From positions 31,688,853 through 31,752,852 of the forward strand of contig OX438742.1 in assembly GCA_949316235.1 (NCBI GenBank): a stretch of 64,000 nucleotides of DNA, read 5' to 3'. Positions 49,101-57,600 of this stretch are shown here, piece by piece. A program made the position numbers and the translations under genes. This DNA comes from Oegoconia quadripuncta (Eukaryota > Arthropoda > Insecta > Lepidoptera > Autostichidae). The stretch's first letter is position 1. Each line of letters opens with the position of its first letter. The notes beneath the pieces were generated by a model that saw nothing but the letters and a program-made list of their open reading frames with translations, did no database searches and was not told the origin of the DNA.

Positions 49101-52100
49101 TAAATAATAGTTTTAAAGAAAATGGCGTATGACAGAACGAAGAGACACGAATTATGGTTAATTCCGTTGTTCCTAATTTGGTACGGAACACTATTTCTTC
49201 TCATGTAAAAAAATACACCCATGACTGTTTCTCTTAATGCGTCACAGTAACACCACACATAAATTATTGAAATGGGACTCTAATTATTATTGGTGACGCA
49301 AATAACATTACCGTACAATAACAAAACTGCACTTGCTTAACCATTGTATGCGCCACTTCCTTCACTAATTGTACACTAATATAGGACTATCATTCAACCG
49401 CCTCATATCAGAAATGATAATAGTGATGATTAAATCGTTATCTAAAAGTACGGAAATGAGTCGATGCAGATTCAACAAAATAGGTAACATATTACTGGTT
49501 CTAACACTGTGTAATGATTTCTGAAAGAAACATTTGAAATTTTAGTTATAGACAGAGATTACAGATGTTAACAAATTCATCAGATATATTCTGGTTGCTC
49601 GAGTGATATCATGACATGATCGAGCTCTCATATCACATTGATGTATAGGAAGGACGCAACAGTCTGATAAAAAAAATTGCTACAACTATAAATGTAGAAG
49701 TTTTAAAAACTTTTTAACAGAAATAACCGACTTTAGTCCCTACAAAGTAAAAAATAGCTGATTAAGTGATACGATACGAGCCGTCCCAGTAAAATAATTA
49801 TTTACTTTGTAGTGACTGAAGTGGGTTTGTTTTTTCTTGTTAAAAAGTTTTTATTTCTTGTTTTAGTATTTTTGCGTGCTTGGCAATCTCCCTGATCATT
49901 TTTGTGCGATGGCGACCATTCTAGTTCATATAGGCAGTTGTTATACGAGCTTGACCGGATGATTTTCGATTTTTCATATTTATTCGTAATCACACCGATC
50001 TTCTCTACATTTCTTCCATACAAACCCAAACGTATACCATAGTCTCCTTCTGAGTGAGTGTGTAAGAATTAGACAATCGTCACAGAATTAATATAGTACT
50101 AACGTACAATCGTCTAAATATGTGAAGCTGCTCTGCTATTTACGTTAATTACAGAAAAACTACTATATCGATTATACTGAAAATACAATGGGACTTACTT
50201 GGCGGTAGTCTCTTTCATTTACAAAAAGAATCACGAGAATCAGCCGCCAAATCTAGGAGTTATCGGTGAACATAGATAAAAAAATACATACAGCCAAACA
50301 TAGAACCTCCTCCTTTTGTGATTGAAGTCGGTTAATAATAAATTGTTTACAAGCAACGCAAAAGAGCTCTGACGTAATGCATTATCGATTAGTTATTGCA
50401 CCCGATGCCAAATACATACATGAAATCATTACAATTTGTGCTTCATTTATCGGGAGGCGTACGTAACCCAAATCTTCAAGTATGTCAATGTCATGCTCAC
50501 GATCCACGCTTTCTCTGTCAAACTATCGCTTTTTTGTGGTATTTATGAGCGTGAATTTAAATACGTGCGCATGGTAGGAAACTAAGAAACGTGGACTCCA
50601 ATTTATCGGTACAATTACAAACTACTATATTATTATTTGATGATAAGTGGTCATAGATATAGATAATCTATAAAGACGATCATCTCCTAGGCGTCAGCCC
50701 AGAGATATTCTAGGTATATTCGACCTGAGACCCAAAAGGCCTCAGACCTCATTAAAATCTAGCCGGCAAATGACTCCTGTTTTAGCAATACCAAGAGACA
50801 CCTAAGCTGTATAATGTTAAACCTAGAAGAGTTTCGACATCATCATTATTATGTGTGCATTATAATCTAATACTGATGATCAACCCAGGCAGAGTCATCC
50901 ACACATTTTGTGTCGTCCAACGCAAGGTTTATGTGTTGCCACTCGAAAACATTCTTCTCAAATGGTTATCATTCCCACGAGCTATGAGGCCTGCCCACCG
51001 CCACTTCAGATTACTGAAGTAAAAGATAGTAAAACTCTAAATGGAAAAAATAAGGTACAGTTACAAAATAAACTAGCACATTTCCCTGTCGCTCATTGTA
51101 ATAATAGCTACAACAATAGAGTGACACAAAACGGAGAACGACTTAATGCCTTGTCAAGTGGATTCTATTAATTTTCTTTAGCAATAAGTTAGAAATAACA
51201 ATGCAAATAAATATTTCGCGGTTGGAGTAAAATAATAGTGCATATTATTCTAAACGTAATCATTAATTAAATATGCTAACTATCTCTTACGAGTGGGGTG
51301 TCTGACAGTAGTTTATGTAACTGCAAAGTGAATATACTTATATTATATAAAAACAAAAAAAAATACATATAATTTTTCTTATCTTTTCCTAGATTTTACC
51401 AGTAGAACGTGAACTGTGTAATTAAGTGTAATGTGCTTATGTACTTTACTACACCAAAAATGGCAAAATTGAACACCTATGTAATCACGTCGGTGTCTAT
51501 CCGTGTGTCACGGTCAATTATCACAGAAACATTTGAAGTAGACAATTGAAATTTGGTATACTGCGTATATAAAGATAATTAAATTAATTTCTGAGTCAAT
51601 TGCAGTCCTAAAAATATTAATTAAAAATGAACTTAGTGTTCATTGTTATAACAATATAAATTGTATAAAACAAGTTTTTACGAGAGTAGAAAAATAATAT
51701 ATTTTGACAATCGCTTTTCAATGATTTTCAATAACTAGTAGTATAAAACCACGACCTCAAAAGCGTAATTGCAAACATCGCCTGCCACGCAAAGGTCCCG
51801 GATTCGATTACCAGTCGTAAGCTTATGGGAGACAGAGTTACATTAGTAGGTACTCAAATTAGAAAAGAAAAATCGAAATACATAATGGTAATGTAAAAAG
51901 CAACTGGAATCGCATATTTTACTATTGATATTCGTAGATATGTCACTAACACTATTAGAAATAAATAGATTATACAAGTTTTAGAAATATTGTTAGCTGC
52001 ACCGGACTGTGAAAGTCACAGAGTTAATAACAACAGATAGCTAAGAGATTCTTATTATACCTAAAGACGAATGTTCCTTTATTCATGTTAAACTCCACTA

Positions 52101-54865
52101 CGTGTAGTAATCGTCGTAAATCGCGCGTTGCACCTAGTCGACAGTGTCTTTAATTGGAAACCGGTCAAAGTGTGGTTGGAATGCACGAGTCCTGAAGGAA
52201 GTGACTCCCTGTTATTTTTGTCGCGACTCCTTGATGCGTGGCGAGAGTTAATTTTAAATATTTTTGACGCACTACGAATACTGAATAGCATTTCTGTAGG
52301 AACTACTTATTAATTTTTTAAATGAATGTCGTATTGTTTAAATAATATTTTGGGATACTGAAATTAAAATAGGAAATAGTTTAAGCACATTTATGCAACA
52401 ACCAACTTTGCGGGAAATGTCGTATTTTTGTAACAATTAGTGAAAATTTTTCAAATATTTTATTATCAAAATAAACCATTTTTATTATATTATTATATCA
52501 ACCCCATGCGCATAATGAGTAGATGGGTAAGCACCGTGCTTGCCTAGTTTTGCGATTGTAAATAACAAATCGTTCGTGGCAAAAAGATGAAAACCGAGTG
52601 AGTTCTAGAAACATTAGTAATCCTTTTATGTTAAGAGTTATTCAATATTTTTAGTGGTAATTGGCAAAGACTGTTTTACTTATAATTACAATTTGTATCC
52701 AAAAAACTGTGCCGAAATAGTGTATACAAGTCCTATAAATAGTATTCAAACGAAATAATTTATATGTCATTGTGAGAAAGGGCCGCGCAGAAGATGGACT
52801 TTTTGTCCGACGGGCAAACAAATGAATTGCATACGCAAATTTTGTTCCGCGAGAATGGAATGTATGGAATTCTATGCAAATGCGCAAGGACGACAAAAAC
52901 GTCCTGCGGTCAAAAGGCGCAGCATATCGCAAAGACATCCAAGTAACCTGTATGTTACTACTTAGGCATAGTTTTTTGGGATACAAATTATAATCCCAGG
53001 TAAAGGAATCTCTGTGTATGAGAAATAAAGATGGAAAGGCGGCAGCATCCTTACTAAAATAATTAATATTTCTTAATGAACAGTGGTCCAAGCAGATACA
53101 AGTCTTCAGAGAAAAAAACATGAAAGTAGTTCAAAAATATATAATTAATCTAGGGAATGGTACACGCAAGAGTTACATTTGCATTTTTACATTTATACAT
53201 TTTTCGCTATAAGAGAAAATATTATTTATTTTCTCCCGTCAAAGTCATAATAACACATGTGTATTACAGACAAATAAGCAATCAATCGATTAACGTTTCA
53301 CTCGTATAGTATGACGACGATGACGAATATCAAAGTAATTATACGAAAATTTACACGTATAATACAAAATCCGCATATTATCTCCGTAATTATATATGTG
53401 CATAATTTATTTTGTTTTTTTTTTCATAAGTTTTGGTAATTTAAGATTGAAAACGAAAATATTACTCTGGAATCCATAAATTATTCAAAGCAACTAATAA
53501 GCATCATATCTAATCGTTTGTTTATTCTATGGTCAAAGATTCTCGGCTCTAGTGAATGACATCATCTTGACTTGACCACAAGGACGTCAAGATTATGCAA
53601 CACCTACGACTGCCATAAACATACAGAAGATCTCTGTGTGTAAATTATGGCATTAAATGATAGAGGAGGTACGATTATATTTTTCACCTTTTATTCTCGA
53701 GTTGAAAATGAATTCGCCATTCAATAAATTCTAGATGTAAGCACCTACAACTAGTTGCGATACTAGTTAAATATGCTAATTGATGAACGTAATCTTGAAG
53801 GTCTAATAGATACCTACTGCCAGCGATCAACAATATGCAGTAACGCATGTTTTGTTAAGTAACATTCCTGCGATTCTGAACATGAGTTGCCCCCTCCTTA
53901 GCGAGGAGTCAACATTTAGAATTTTAGATGATAGGTACAACAACAAAATTGTCACACGCATTCGAGGATCGGGCTACGCAACGGTAGCTCGCAATGAGGT
54001 CAGAGTTCTGAATCATATTATTGAGTGTATCTATATTGAACAGGTTACTTTTGGCATAGTTATGATTATACCTAATTTAAAACGCATATATTTATAATGT
54101 ACAGTACCTATATTGAAAATGTTAGATACATATTTATATTTGTTGCATGTAAAGTATTTTATATTATTGGATTTAATTATGTGGGGTATCTTCCTCGTTC
54201 ATTAACTTTTGACTCGTACCGCAGGACTATACCCTAACCTTAGTAAAATTTCACCATACTGCCAGTGCCAGTGCAAGCATACATGTTAATTACCGTTGGA
54301 TTTTCGGTGAACCAAAACATCGTCAGAAGCAATTAATTTTATTTGCCTAATTAGGTTTATATTTAGCAGTGAATGTCTTGTGTATGATATGATGATGATG
54401 AATTTGGCTTTTAGATTATCTGCGTTACAAACCTTAATTATCGGGAAGTAATTCTTAGACATGTTTAAAATAAAAATATTTCCATTTAATTGGTAAAAAT
54501 ATTTAAAAAAATCCATGGTACAGGCTATAAGCCTGAACCTACACTGTCGTAGTAGGAAGTCCGGCCATTTTGCCCCACAGCTTGAATAGACTTGGTTTGG
54601 AGATAGTTAGTACGAGTTTATACTATAACTATGGATAATAAATAGGATAGTAGTAGTCTAGGCTTAACCTCTCCACAGACCTGTTGCCTCCTATCGTCGT
54701 TAGTAGCACGCTGCTCGGCCTGCCTCCGGCGTCGTTCCTCGTCCCTCTTCTCTCGTTGCGCTTGCGCCGCCGCGGCATGCGCGCGCAATTCATCGAGTCT
54801 TTTTCTCTGTTCAGCTTCACGCCTTTCTCGTGCTAACCTCGATCTGTCTAGCGCCTCTGCAGCCG
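24882..54865 (-). CDS. ens: Ensconsin / MAP7-family microtubule-associated protein (16 coding exons seen, 5' end missing)
   Basis: Ensconsin (MAP7) binds microtubules through an N-terminal coiled coil and recruits and activates kinesin-1 through its MAP7 domain. Sixteen exons give 840 residues plus a stop. Every junction matches in phase. Residues 1-131 are a charged coiled coil (LARERREAEQRKR, then VEERKRAIWEA). Next comes the family signature FAFGSSTPRLLEPVDSAGFFW, followed by ASTTNVMFASAPLTRRAS. Residues 163-490 are a Pro/Ser/Arg-rich basic linker, then a Lys/Glu-rich stretch. Residues ~493-646 are the MAP7 domain (EEEAKAALAERRRRAREE through RKQRVEAIMARTR). Residues 647-840 are an acidic, Asn-rich tail. 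The first exon seen begins in the middle of a codon, so upstream coding sequence exists. The gene converges on COMMD4. Confidence 0.93.
25676..25838 (-). repeat. SINE family B, 3' part (reverse orientation)
   Basis: The reverse complement carries GCATTGTTGTGTTCCGGTTG and GGGATAAGATAGCCGGTCCC, matching the family-B body. It lies in the last ens intron, next to a repeat at 25872-26110. Confidence 0.72.
25872..26110 (-). repeat. Composite repeat, inverted copy
   Basis: On the - strand it begins AACTTAGCTATGCGTACGCG, GGCTTCACCCGCATGGAATT, passes CCTAGTC-like and GCGCATTTGTATTTATAG text and ends ACCACCATTTCATTTCTATG. It is the inverted counterpart of 29719-29960. Confidence 0.75.
26428..26524 (-). 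repeat. Unnamed short repeat, copy 3
   Basis: On the - strand it reads CGTCATGACATTTATCCCA, GTGGTCAGAGGTATCCCAAA and GTTTGGGTGTTCCAAACATT, sharing both ends with copy 1. Confidence 0.72.
26840..27235. repeat. Diverged fold-back element
   Basis: The text at 26843-26905 (GCTGATCCAATGACATTGAA ... ACTTTGCCACAG) is the diverged reverse complement of 27172-27232 (CTGTGGCAAAGTATTAG ... ATGCCATTGGATAAGC). The arms are ~60 bp or longer, the spacer ~270 bp. Located in the last ens intron. Confidence 0.6.
27397..27546. mobile_element. MITE with ~48-bp terminal inverted repeats
   Basis: The left end reads TTAAGCCAGTATTACAGAAT and the reverse complement of the right end TTAGGCCCGTATTACTGAAT. Both arms continue into CAAGC...GCTTG stem-loops: CAAGCGTAGATAGCGCTTG at 27423-27441, and a perfect 20-bp palindrome at 27501-27520. 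The element is ~150 bp, without coding capacity, in the last ens intron. Confidence 0.8.
27654..27779 (-). CDS. ens: ens exon O: second DLLG motif
   Basis: The exon is 126 nt, phase 0 to 0, residues 701-742. It is rich in Asn and Thr, and reads NNGNVTADLLGMSDK near its end. The acceptor is AATTGCAG and the donor the consensus GTAAGT. Confidence 0.85.
28109..28270 (-). CDS. ens: ens exon N: C-terminal tail with DLLG motif
   Basis: The exon is 162 nt, phase 0 to 0, residues 647-700. It is rich in Gln, Ala and Pro and ends in NGNAVATGDLLGFGQ. The acceptor is ATTATTATAG and the donor GTAGAT. The following exon repeats the NGN...DLLG pattern. Confidence 0.85.
28442..28508 (-). repeat. Unnamed short repeat, copy 4
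   Basis: The reverse complement holds ATAACGTCATGATCCGCATC, TTGGTCAGAAATATCCCCAA and GCGTTTGGGTGTTTT; more diverged than the other copies. Confidence 0.6.
29020..29110 (+). repeat. Interspersed repeat fragment (GACCAAGTGCGAGT...AAAGTGATCCTATAAGG)
   Basis: It contains CCGACCAAGTGCGAGT and CAAAGTGATCCTATAAGGCC, hallmarks I recall from a widespread lepidopteran repeat. A related piece lies at ~57355-57415 (GGGTTCCTTGTGGACAACGG AACCC), and a possibly related one at 55740-55830 (-). Confidence 0.5.
29185..29394 (-). CDS. ens: ens exon M: end of MAP7 domain
   Basis: The exon is 210 nt, phase 0 to 0, residues 577-646. It ends the domain with the conserved EKERLARKQRVEAIMARTR. The acceptor is CTTTTTCAG. 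The donor GTTCGT is weak, but it is the only GT that fits here. Confidence 0.93.
29463..29625 (+). repeat. SINE family B, 5' part
   Basis: It reads TTTCCGTGGCTCATTGTAAAC and then TTAGTACTCGGCTTGGT, matching the first half of 58520-58850. The second half appears downstream at 30033-30235, with another repeat lying between. Confidence 0.7.
29719..29960 (+). repeat. Composite repeat, forward copy
   Basis: It opens CTAGCTAATTGTCCGCGACT and contains GCGCATTTATAATATTAGT, then AAATTATATTGCATATACCA and CCATTTCATTTCTATGGT. The block from AGTTCGAAATTATATTGCAT onward is found reversed at 25872-25930, and both copies adjoin a family-B SINE 3' part. Confidence 0.75.
30033..30235 (+). repeat. SINE family B, 3' part
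   Basis: It shares CATCTTATCTAAATCTGCC, GTTGTGTTCCG and CCACCTTCGACCTC with the full copy. Together with 29719-29960 it forms a composite that recurs in inverted orientation at 25676-26110. Confidence 0.72.
31140..31590 (-). pseudogene. Jockey/CR1-like LINE remnant in an ens intron
   Basis: Two - strand frames show late reverse-transcriptase features: YIDARLNYKEELGVLKSN (31430-31470), typical of the GVxIDxxLxWxxH region, and ALVIQKRVIRT (31200-31260), the LQKRAIR motif. It is frame-broken and on the same strand as ens. Confidence 0.6.
31985..32245 (-). repeat. tRNA-derived SINE, family C, copy 3
   Basis: It carries ACACACAGCAACATCTAGTT, then ATGCCCCTAGCGGCATTGGA (decayed B box) and a doubled ACCACTACACCA end. 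It lies in the ens intron between exons L and M. Confidence 0.75.
33818..34090 (+). repeat. SINE family B, diverged copy
   Basis: A B-box remnant (GGAGGTCGAATATTCGATTCC) is followed by ACCATCGTCTTATCTATG, AGCAATGTTATAGCATTATT and ATGAGGTCAAGCGCGAGCTC. The order agrees with 58520-58850; the divergence is high. Confidence 0.6.
34465..34603 (-). CDS. ens: ens exon L: MAP7 domain, middle
   Basis: The exon is 139 nt, phase 2 to 0, residues 530-576. It is a continuous charged helix (AERQRLEEERQRREEVEARE) in the middle of the kinesin-binding MAP7 coiled coil. The acceptor is ATTTCAG and the donor GTTAGA. Confidence 0.92.
34829..34943 (-). CDS. ens: ens exon K: start of MAP7 domain
   Basis: The exon is 115 nt, phase 1 to 2, residues 492-529. 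It opens the MAP7 domain with TEEEAKAALAERRRRAREEL, matching the family's EEAKxxLAEKRRxAREQ pattern. The acceptor is ATTTACAG and the donor GTATCT. Confidence 0.92.
35029..35233 (-). CDS. ens: ens exon J: Lys/Glu-rich segment
   Basis: The exon is 205 nt, phase 0 to 1, residues 424-492. It is a highly charged Lys/Glu segment (KKEDKKEEKKEEKKE) with short repeats of the QKPVDVQQPIEVQKPIE type. The donor is GTAAGA. The acceptor is a purine-rich AAAAAAG, which is weak, so the exact 5' boundary is less certain than for other exons. Confidence 0.8.
35671..35793 (-). CDS. ens: ens exon I
   Basis: The exon is 123 nt, phase 0 to 0, residues 383-423. It encodes a polar segment rich in Asn and Gln (ALEVTQKLEALQIQNGQEQI). 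The acceptor is TTGTTTCAG and the donor GTGAAA. No domain is recognised; the call rests on splice sites, phase and position. Confidence 0.78.
35878..35979 (-). CDS. ens: ens exon H
   Basis: The exon is 102 nt, phase 0 to 0, residues 349-382. It encodes a Ser-Pro-rich stretch, TPRGKSLSASPGRTLSPSPA, with several SP sites of the kind proline-directed kinases use. The acceptor is TTGATCAG and the donor GTGAAT. Confidence 0.85.
36050..36120 (-). CDS. ens: ens exon G
   Basis: The exon is 71 nt, phase 1 to 0, residues 325-348. It encodes TTLNPADGKPPLHRKPKPSK, a basic linker. Acceptor TTTATGCAG; donor GTGAGG. The next intron is only 70 nt, the shortest clear intron in the gene. Confidence 0.85.
37251..37312 (-). 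repeat. SINE family B, B-box fragment
   Basis: On the + strand it reads ACCCCGCCGGTTATCGAACC; the reverse complement matches GGTTCGATCCCAGCGGGGTA of the full copy. It lies just below ens exon F. Confidence 0.65.
37413..37565 (-). CDS. ens: ens exon F
   Basis: The exon is 153 nt, phase 1 to 1, residues 274-325. It is very GC-rich, encoding TPSVSRDSTVMGGGD and a proline/arginine run (RRPQPAPRRPRPVS). The donor is GTAATT. Alone or with exon E it is a frame-preserving cassette. Confidence 0.82.
38609..38752 (-). CDS. ens: ens exon E
   Basis: The exon is 144 nt, phase 1 to 1, residues 226-274. It reads TRSGDTTPGSRPGSAMS, then RRTLSMPRKPRPASIAG, a basic Ser/Pro linker likely to be phosphorylated. 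The donor is the consensus GTAAGT. Because it is 144 nt and phase 1-1, it could be skipped without a frameshift. Confidence 0.88.
39864..40052 (-). CDS. ens: ens exon D
   Basis: The exon is 189 nt, phase 1 to 1, residues 163-226. It is rich in Arg, Pro and Ser, with YSMTRLDKIPSQRP and SPSMHHLNR, matching the SMSRLDxLP and SMxHL motifs I recall from insect ensconsins. The acceptor is TTTCAG and the donor GTAAGA. Confidence 0.88.
40272..40450 (+). repeat. Same ~220-bp repeat family, decayed copy 5
   Basis: The start CTAGCTTTCCGCTC and the end CAAACATCCAAAATTTCGCA are recognisable; the middle is strongly diverged. It lies in the ens intron between exons C and D. Confidence 0.65.
40990..41190 (+). 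repeat. LINE 3'-tail-like interspersed repeat
   Basis: It carries GGCTGATCGATTTTGATAAA, ATCGGTTCACCCTTTTAAGA, ACAGACAGACACACACATAG and CTCTTTTTGCGTCGGGGGTT, a tail I recall from many lepidopteran LINE copies. Non-coding here. Confidence 0.6.
42125..42216 (-). CDS. ens: ens exon C
   Basis: The exon is 92 nt, phase 2 to 1, residues 132-163. It carries the conserved block AASTTNVMFASAPLTRRAS, which directly follows the FFWSAR signature in ensconsin proteins. The acceptor is TTTTCCAG and the donor GTACAT. Confidence 0.92.
42217..46176 (-). other. ens intron between exons B and C (4 kb)
   Basis: It is mostly AT-rich and carries few recognisable repeats. It holds the candidate alternative first exon at 45325-45344; a promoter for it would lie at roughly 45345-46170. 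I see no decisive core promoter motif. Confidence 0.5.
45325..45344 (-). CDS. Candidate alternative first coding exon of ens (MNFFESL)
   Basis: On the - strand an ATG at 45344-45342 opens MNFFES plus two nt (CT), followed by a good donor GTAAGC. The next exon (42216) needs exactly one nt to finish its first codon, and its G gives Leu, so the read-through is MNFFESL then AASTTNVMFASA. This would make a short isoform that lacks the N-terminal microtubule-binding coil but keeps the linker and the MAP7 domain. As an internal exon between B and C the segment does not work, because the phase leads to a stop. Inference from splice signal and phase only. Confidence 0.35.
46177..46388 (-). CDS. ens: ens exon B: coiled-coil end and family signature
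   Basis: The exon is 212 nt, phase 0 to 2, residues 62-131 plus a split Arg codon. It encodes VEERKRAIWEASVSRREALL, an Arg/Glu helix, then the conserved FAFGSSTPRLLEP block and FFW. Acceptor CAG is adjacent to 46388 and the donor is GTAAAT. The GC-rich text holds imperfect palindromes of GCTCG units, which come from Arg/Ala/Glu codons. Confidence 0.93.
47418..48150 (+). pseudogene. RTE-like LINE, 5' segment of an interrupted copy
   Basis: The region starts with an endonuclease motif MGDFNANEDLRVGNFG near 47420. It continues through ERRSTALRTSSEAEEYWQLN and ICKSLRHDDRDLI (47730-47830) and RMALKQLKNNKAPEYDG (47905-47955). It ends near VGLKMNMG just before a SINE. Large parts of the finger and palm domains are missing. 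It continues after the SINE at 48470. Confidence 0.8.
48155..48450 (+). repeat. tRNA-derived SINE, family A, inserted in a LINE
   Basis: Same structure as 13979-14283, including GGTGGCTGAGCGGTTAAGAC, the body GGGCCAGCGTGGTGGACTAT and a (GAT)n tail. It splits the RTE-like element at 47418-49040, so it is the younger insertion. Confidence 0.88.
48470..49040 (+). pseudogene. RTE-like LINE, 3' segment after SINE insertion
   Basis: After the SINE the same element resumes: a broken EYVYxLGQEIR frame near 48530-48570, NRRIQLEWAIFSSK-like text, then SVGRPPARWTGDLMKIAG and SRWMQTTSNRSLWKS (48925-49020), the standard RTE C-terminus. There are several frameshifts. A 16-bp-arm palindrome lies at 48475-48510. 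Confidence 0.8.
51755..51840 (+). repeat. Decayed tRNA-like SINE head
   Basis: A B-box-like GGTCCCGGATTCGATTACCA follows GACCTCAAAAGCGTAATTGC. It cannot be a tRNA gene because no acceptor stem pairing is evident. Located in the ens intron between exons A and B. Confidence 0.45.
54681..54865 (-). CDS. ens: ens exon A (first coding exon seen): N-terminal coiled coil
   Basis: The exon is 185 nt, enters in phase 1 (two nt complete an earlier codon) and leaves in phase 0; residues 1-61. It encodes an Arg/Glu/Ala-rich helix (SRLARERREAEQRKRLDELR) typical of the MAP7 microtubule-binding coil. The acceptor is CGCCCCCAG. The donor GTCTGT is weak. The exon is GC-rich. Confidence 0.85.
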
Positions 54866-57404
54866 CTGGGGGCGAAAATTATAAGTTAATAGATTCACAT
54901 TGATTACCTCCGTCTGGGCGCGGTGTCACGATTCTCTATTATCACATGAAATTGTGATTTAATTTGTGTAAATTATATTTAATTATTTCATGTTACACTA
55001 AAACTGCGCGCGCCTCTTCAGACCGCGTCACCCATGTTAATCGATATGAACACGACATAAACGCGCCAGACGTGTTCATAGAAATGTCTGTCGTAGAATG
55101 ATGTTAGGGTGACGAGAGATCGTACAGGCTACCTAATAAATGCCAGACGGTGCACTTTTACGACTAACACTGCCATCAGGAAAGTAATGTAAAAAATGTT
55201 ATCCCCATTTTCATCTATGTGGATGTAGAATTGATTACGTCGACACGTCTGATGGATGACTGATCATTCTACTCCCGTTGACCATGACGTATATTGCGCT
55301 CTAAGGTGGCGTTCATTAGCAGAAATATATAACCGAACTCCATCAGTAATTCATCCTCCATCAAAATCATTCAACATTATCACATTACAGAACCTTCTCG
55401 TCTCCGTTTCGCTAATTAGTTTATTGTTCGTCTAAACGACGAGTCGGAATATATTAACGTTTATTGAAGTTTAGCGTACATGCATACACTTAGACGTAAG
55501 TGAAAGTAAAGATAGAGTAATAAAAGTTTATGTTATAGTTCGATTAGAAAATATTTTGTTCGTTAGAATAGAAACGCATCATTTGTAAGCCAATTGTTTA
55601 TGGTCGCAGCCATTGATGTTGGTGGATGACCTTTCCTTTTCCATAATAAAGAGTTGTTTAAAATATAAAATCATTATATCGGTTAAGGCGTTTGTAGGAC
55701 TTAAATTAGCAGCTCCATTTACGTTGACACAAATGTATTATAGGGTTCCAAATTTTAAAGGCGAAAACGCGACTTTTGTCTGATCGCTCTCTGTTTGTCT
55801 GTCACGGATGTTTTTCGAAAACTACTTCACGTATTATGAGTCATTAACTCAACACATAATACAGTTAATTACCGCAGACCAGCTTGTATACTCCTAAATA
55901 TAAAAAAATACTTTGGCTCACTGTACGTACGTATATTGGTACGGCGGCGCCCTAATTGTGCGAATCCGATTTGCTCTTGACCGGTTTTTATGGAGTGGAT
56001 ACGCATTTGACCACAATCTCACTTGATGGGAAGTGGCGATGTAGTCGGATGGAGCAATAAATGTCTAGTATTGAAGATCACAAAAGATTTGGAAAGACTA
56101 TTACCTTAATTTTTGCGTGAAAAGATAATAATAACACGCTGAGTTATTTTTAAATAACAAAGTATATTGTTCTCCATGTCATAAATTAAATCCACCACGA
56201 TATTTATAGGAAAGATTTTAATATGCCTCGATGTCAAAGAAGACCTTAACTTATGTTTAATAATTGTGTGGGTCGGTTATCGCAACATGGTGAGTGCTAT
56301 TGATACAGAAACCTAGTCAATAAATAAAACCTATGTAAAAAAGCATTTTCACTCAATCTTATTATGGTTCAATTTCAAGTACGAGTCAACATATTAAAAC
56401 CTAAACTAGTCCAGGCTTCAATATAGCTTTGACCCAATTAATTCCTAACACGTAAGTATACTTACACCCACACACTCCCACCACGTGGCAACACGCAAAA
56501 CAAATGGGCACAAAATATGTAAAACATTAATCAATAAATACCCAATGAATGGATTGAATGTATACAATTCAATGAACATTAAGATCAACAGATGTATTTA
56601 TTGACTTTACTTCTGTAGTTAGTAAATATTGGAGCGTCATACAGAAGGAATGCAGTCTATAAGTAAGCTTATTGATATGCGCCGACTGATTTCGCTAGCT
56701 ACTTCCTATGTGGATTAGAAATTATTGATTTTACTAGGTTTCAAGACGAAAACCACTAACCAATATTCGATAGAATACTAAATGGAAAGAAATCATTGAT
56801 TGCAATGGACAATTGAACGTTTTAACTCACAAGGGTAATCATTTAATTCAGTATAAGTTTTCCAATAGTGAACAATTGACAATGGCTATCTAATGAAAGT
56901 AATTTCCCTGAGATCTGTATAGACAACTTTAGATTATGTAATGTGGAGCCAGCGTCAAATGATACCTAAAATTAAAAAACTTCAATCAAAATACCAGTCA
57001 AGTATGTGTCGGCCACGCGCAGTGTAGAGTTCCTTACATTTTACCGTATATTTTCACGTATATTTTCACGTACATCCAAATCACTGGCACTCGATTCTAA
57101 CAAAAATTTGCACTTTGAAGTTTAATATTTCGCAAACTGAATTGAAAAACTATTCAAGATAGCCTGTAATATTTTTGAACGACCTATGTAACGACATCCC
57201 AAATGATAGGGTGCAGAAAAAAATCATCCCCACTTTAAGAGAACGGAGGCACATATTTTTTCAAGATTTTATTTTACCTCTTTGTTGGCGTGATTAATAT
57301 GTAAGTATCCGTGACAAATTACATATTTCTAGTACTAAGAGCCTCTGAGCTAAGCCGCGGACAGACGGATATAGCGAAACTATTAGGGTTCCTTGTGGAC
57401 AACG

Positions 57405-57600
57405 GAACCCTAAAAATGGGAAGAAATAAAGGTTTAACAGAGCAGAAATTTAAACGCCACATTAAAGAAACTCTGTGTAAGAAGGGTTATTGCAGGATAA
57501 ATGATTATTTAGGCGATAAGGAGGTCTGGTGTTAGCTGGTCGTTATGTTAATTGCTTTTGTTTTGTAATATGTATTATAAAATGTAATATTATTGTAAAG
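57405..57600 (+). pseudogene. Jockey/CR1-like LINE 3' end
   Basis: The frame reads KFKRHIKETLCKKGYCRIND then YLGDKEVW and a stop (57445-57535), equivalent to the C-terminus at 4842-4960. A T-rich 3' UTR-like tail follows. Only the last ~40 codons remain. Confidence 0.75.

Larger units (their letters stand above)
46389..54680 (-). other. ens intron between exons A and B (8.3 kb)
   Basis: It contains the SINE-split RTE-like LINE (47418-49040) and a decayed SINE head (51755). The open stretch at 52651-53121 (-) has no family features. No extra ens exon is supported. Confidence 0.65.

Noticed and set aside
52651..53121. Longest uninterrupted - strand open frame (156 codons)
   Set aside because: No family motif, Cys/Phe/Tyr-rich text on either strand, no splice context matching ens phases; likely chance or an unrecognised repeat.
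54629..54820. Another - strand frame over ens exon A (MKLNREKDSMNC...)
   Set aside because: The frame used by the exon gives the coiled coil and fits phase with exon B; this one does not.
55740..55960. GGGTTCC...GTCTGTCACGG text resembling a LINE tail
   Set aside because: Resembles a known lepidopteran tail, but too diverged to place borders or orientation safely.
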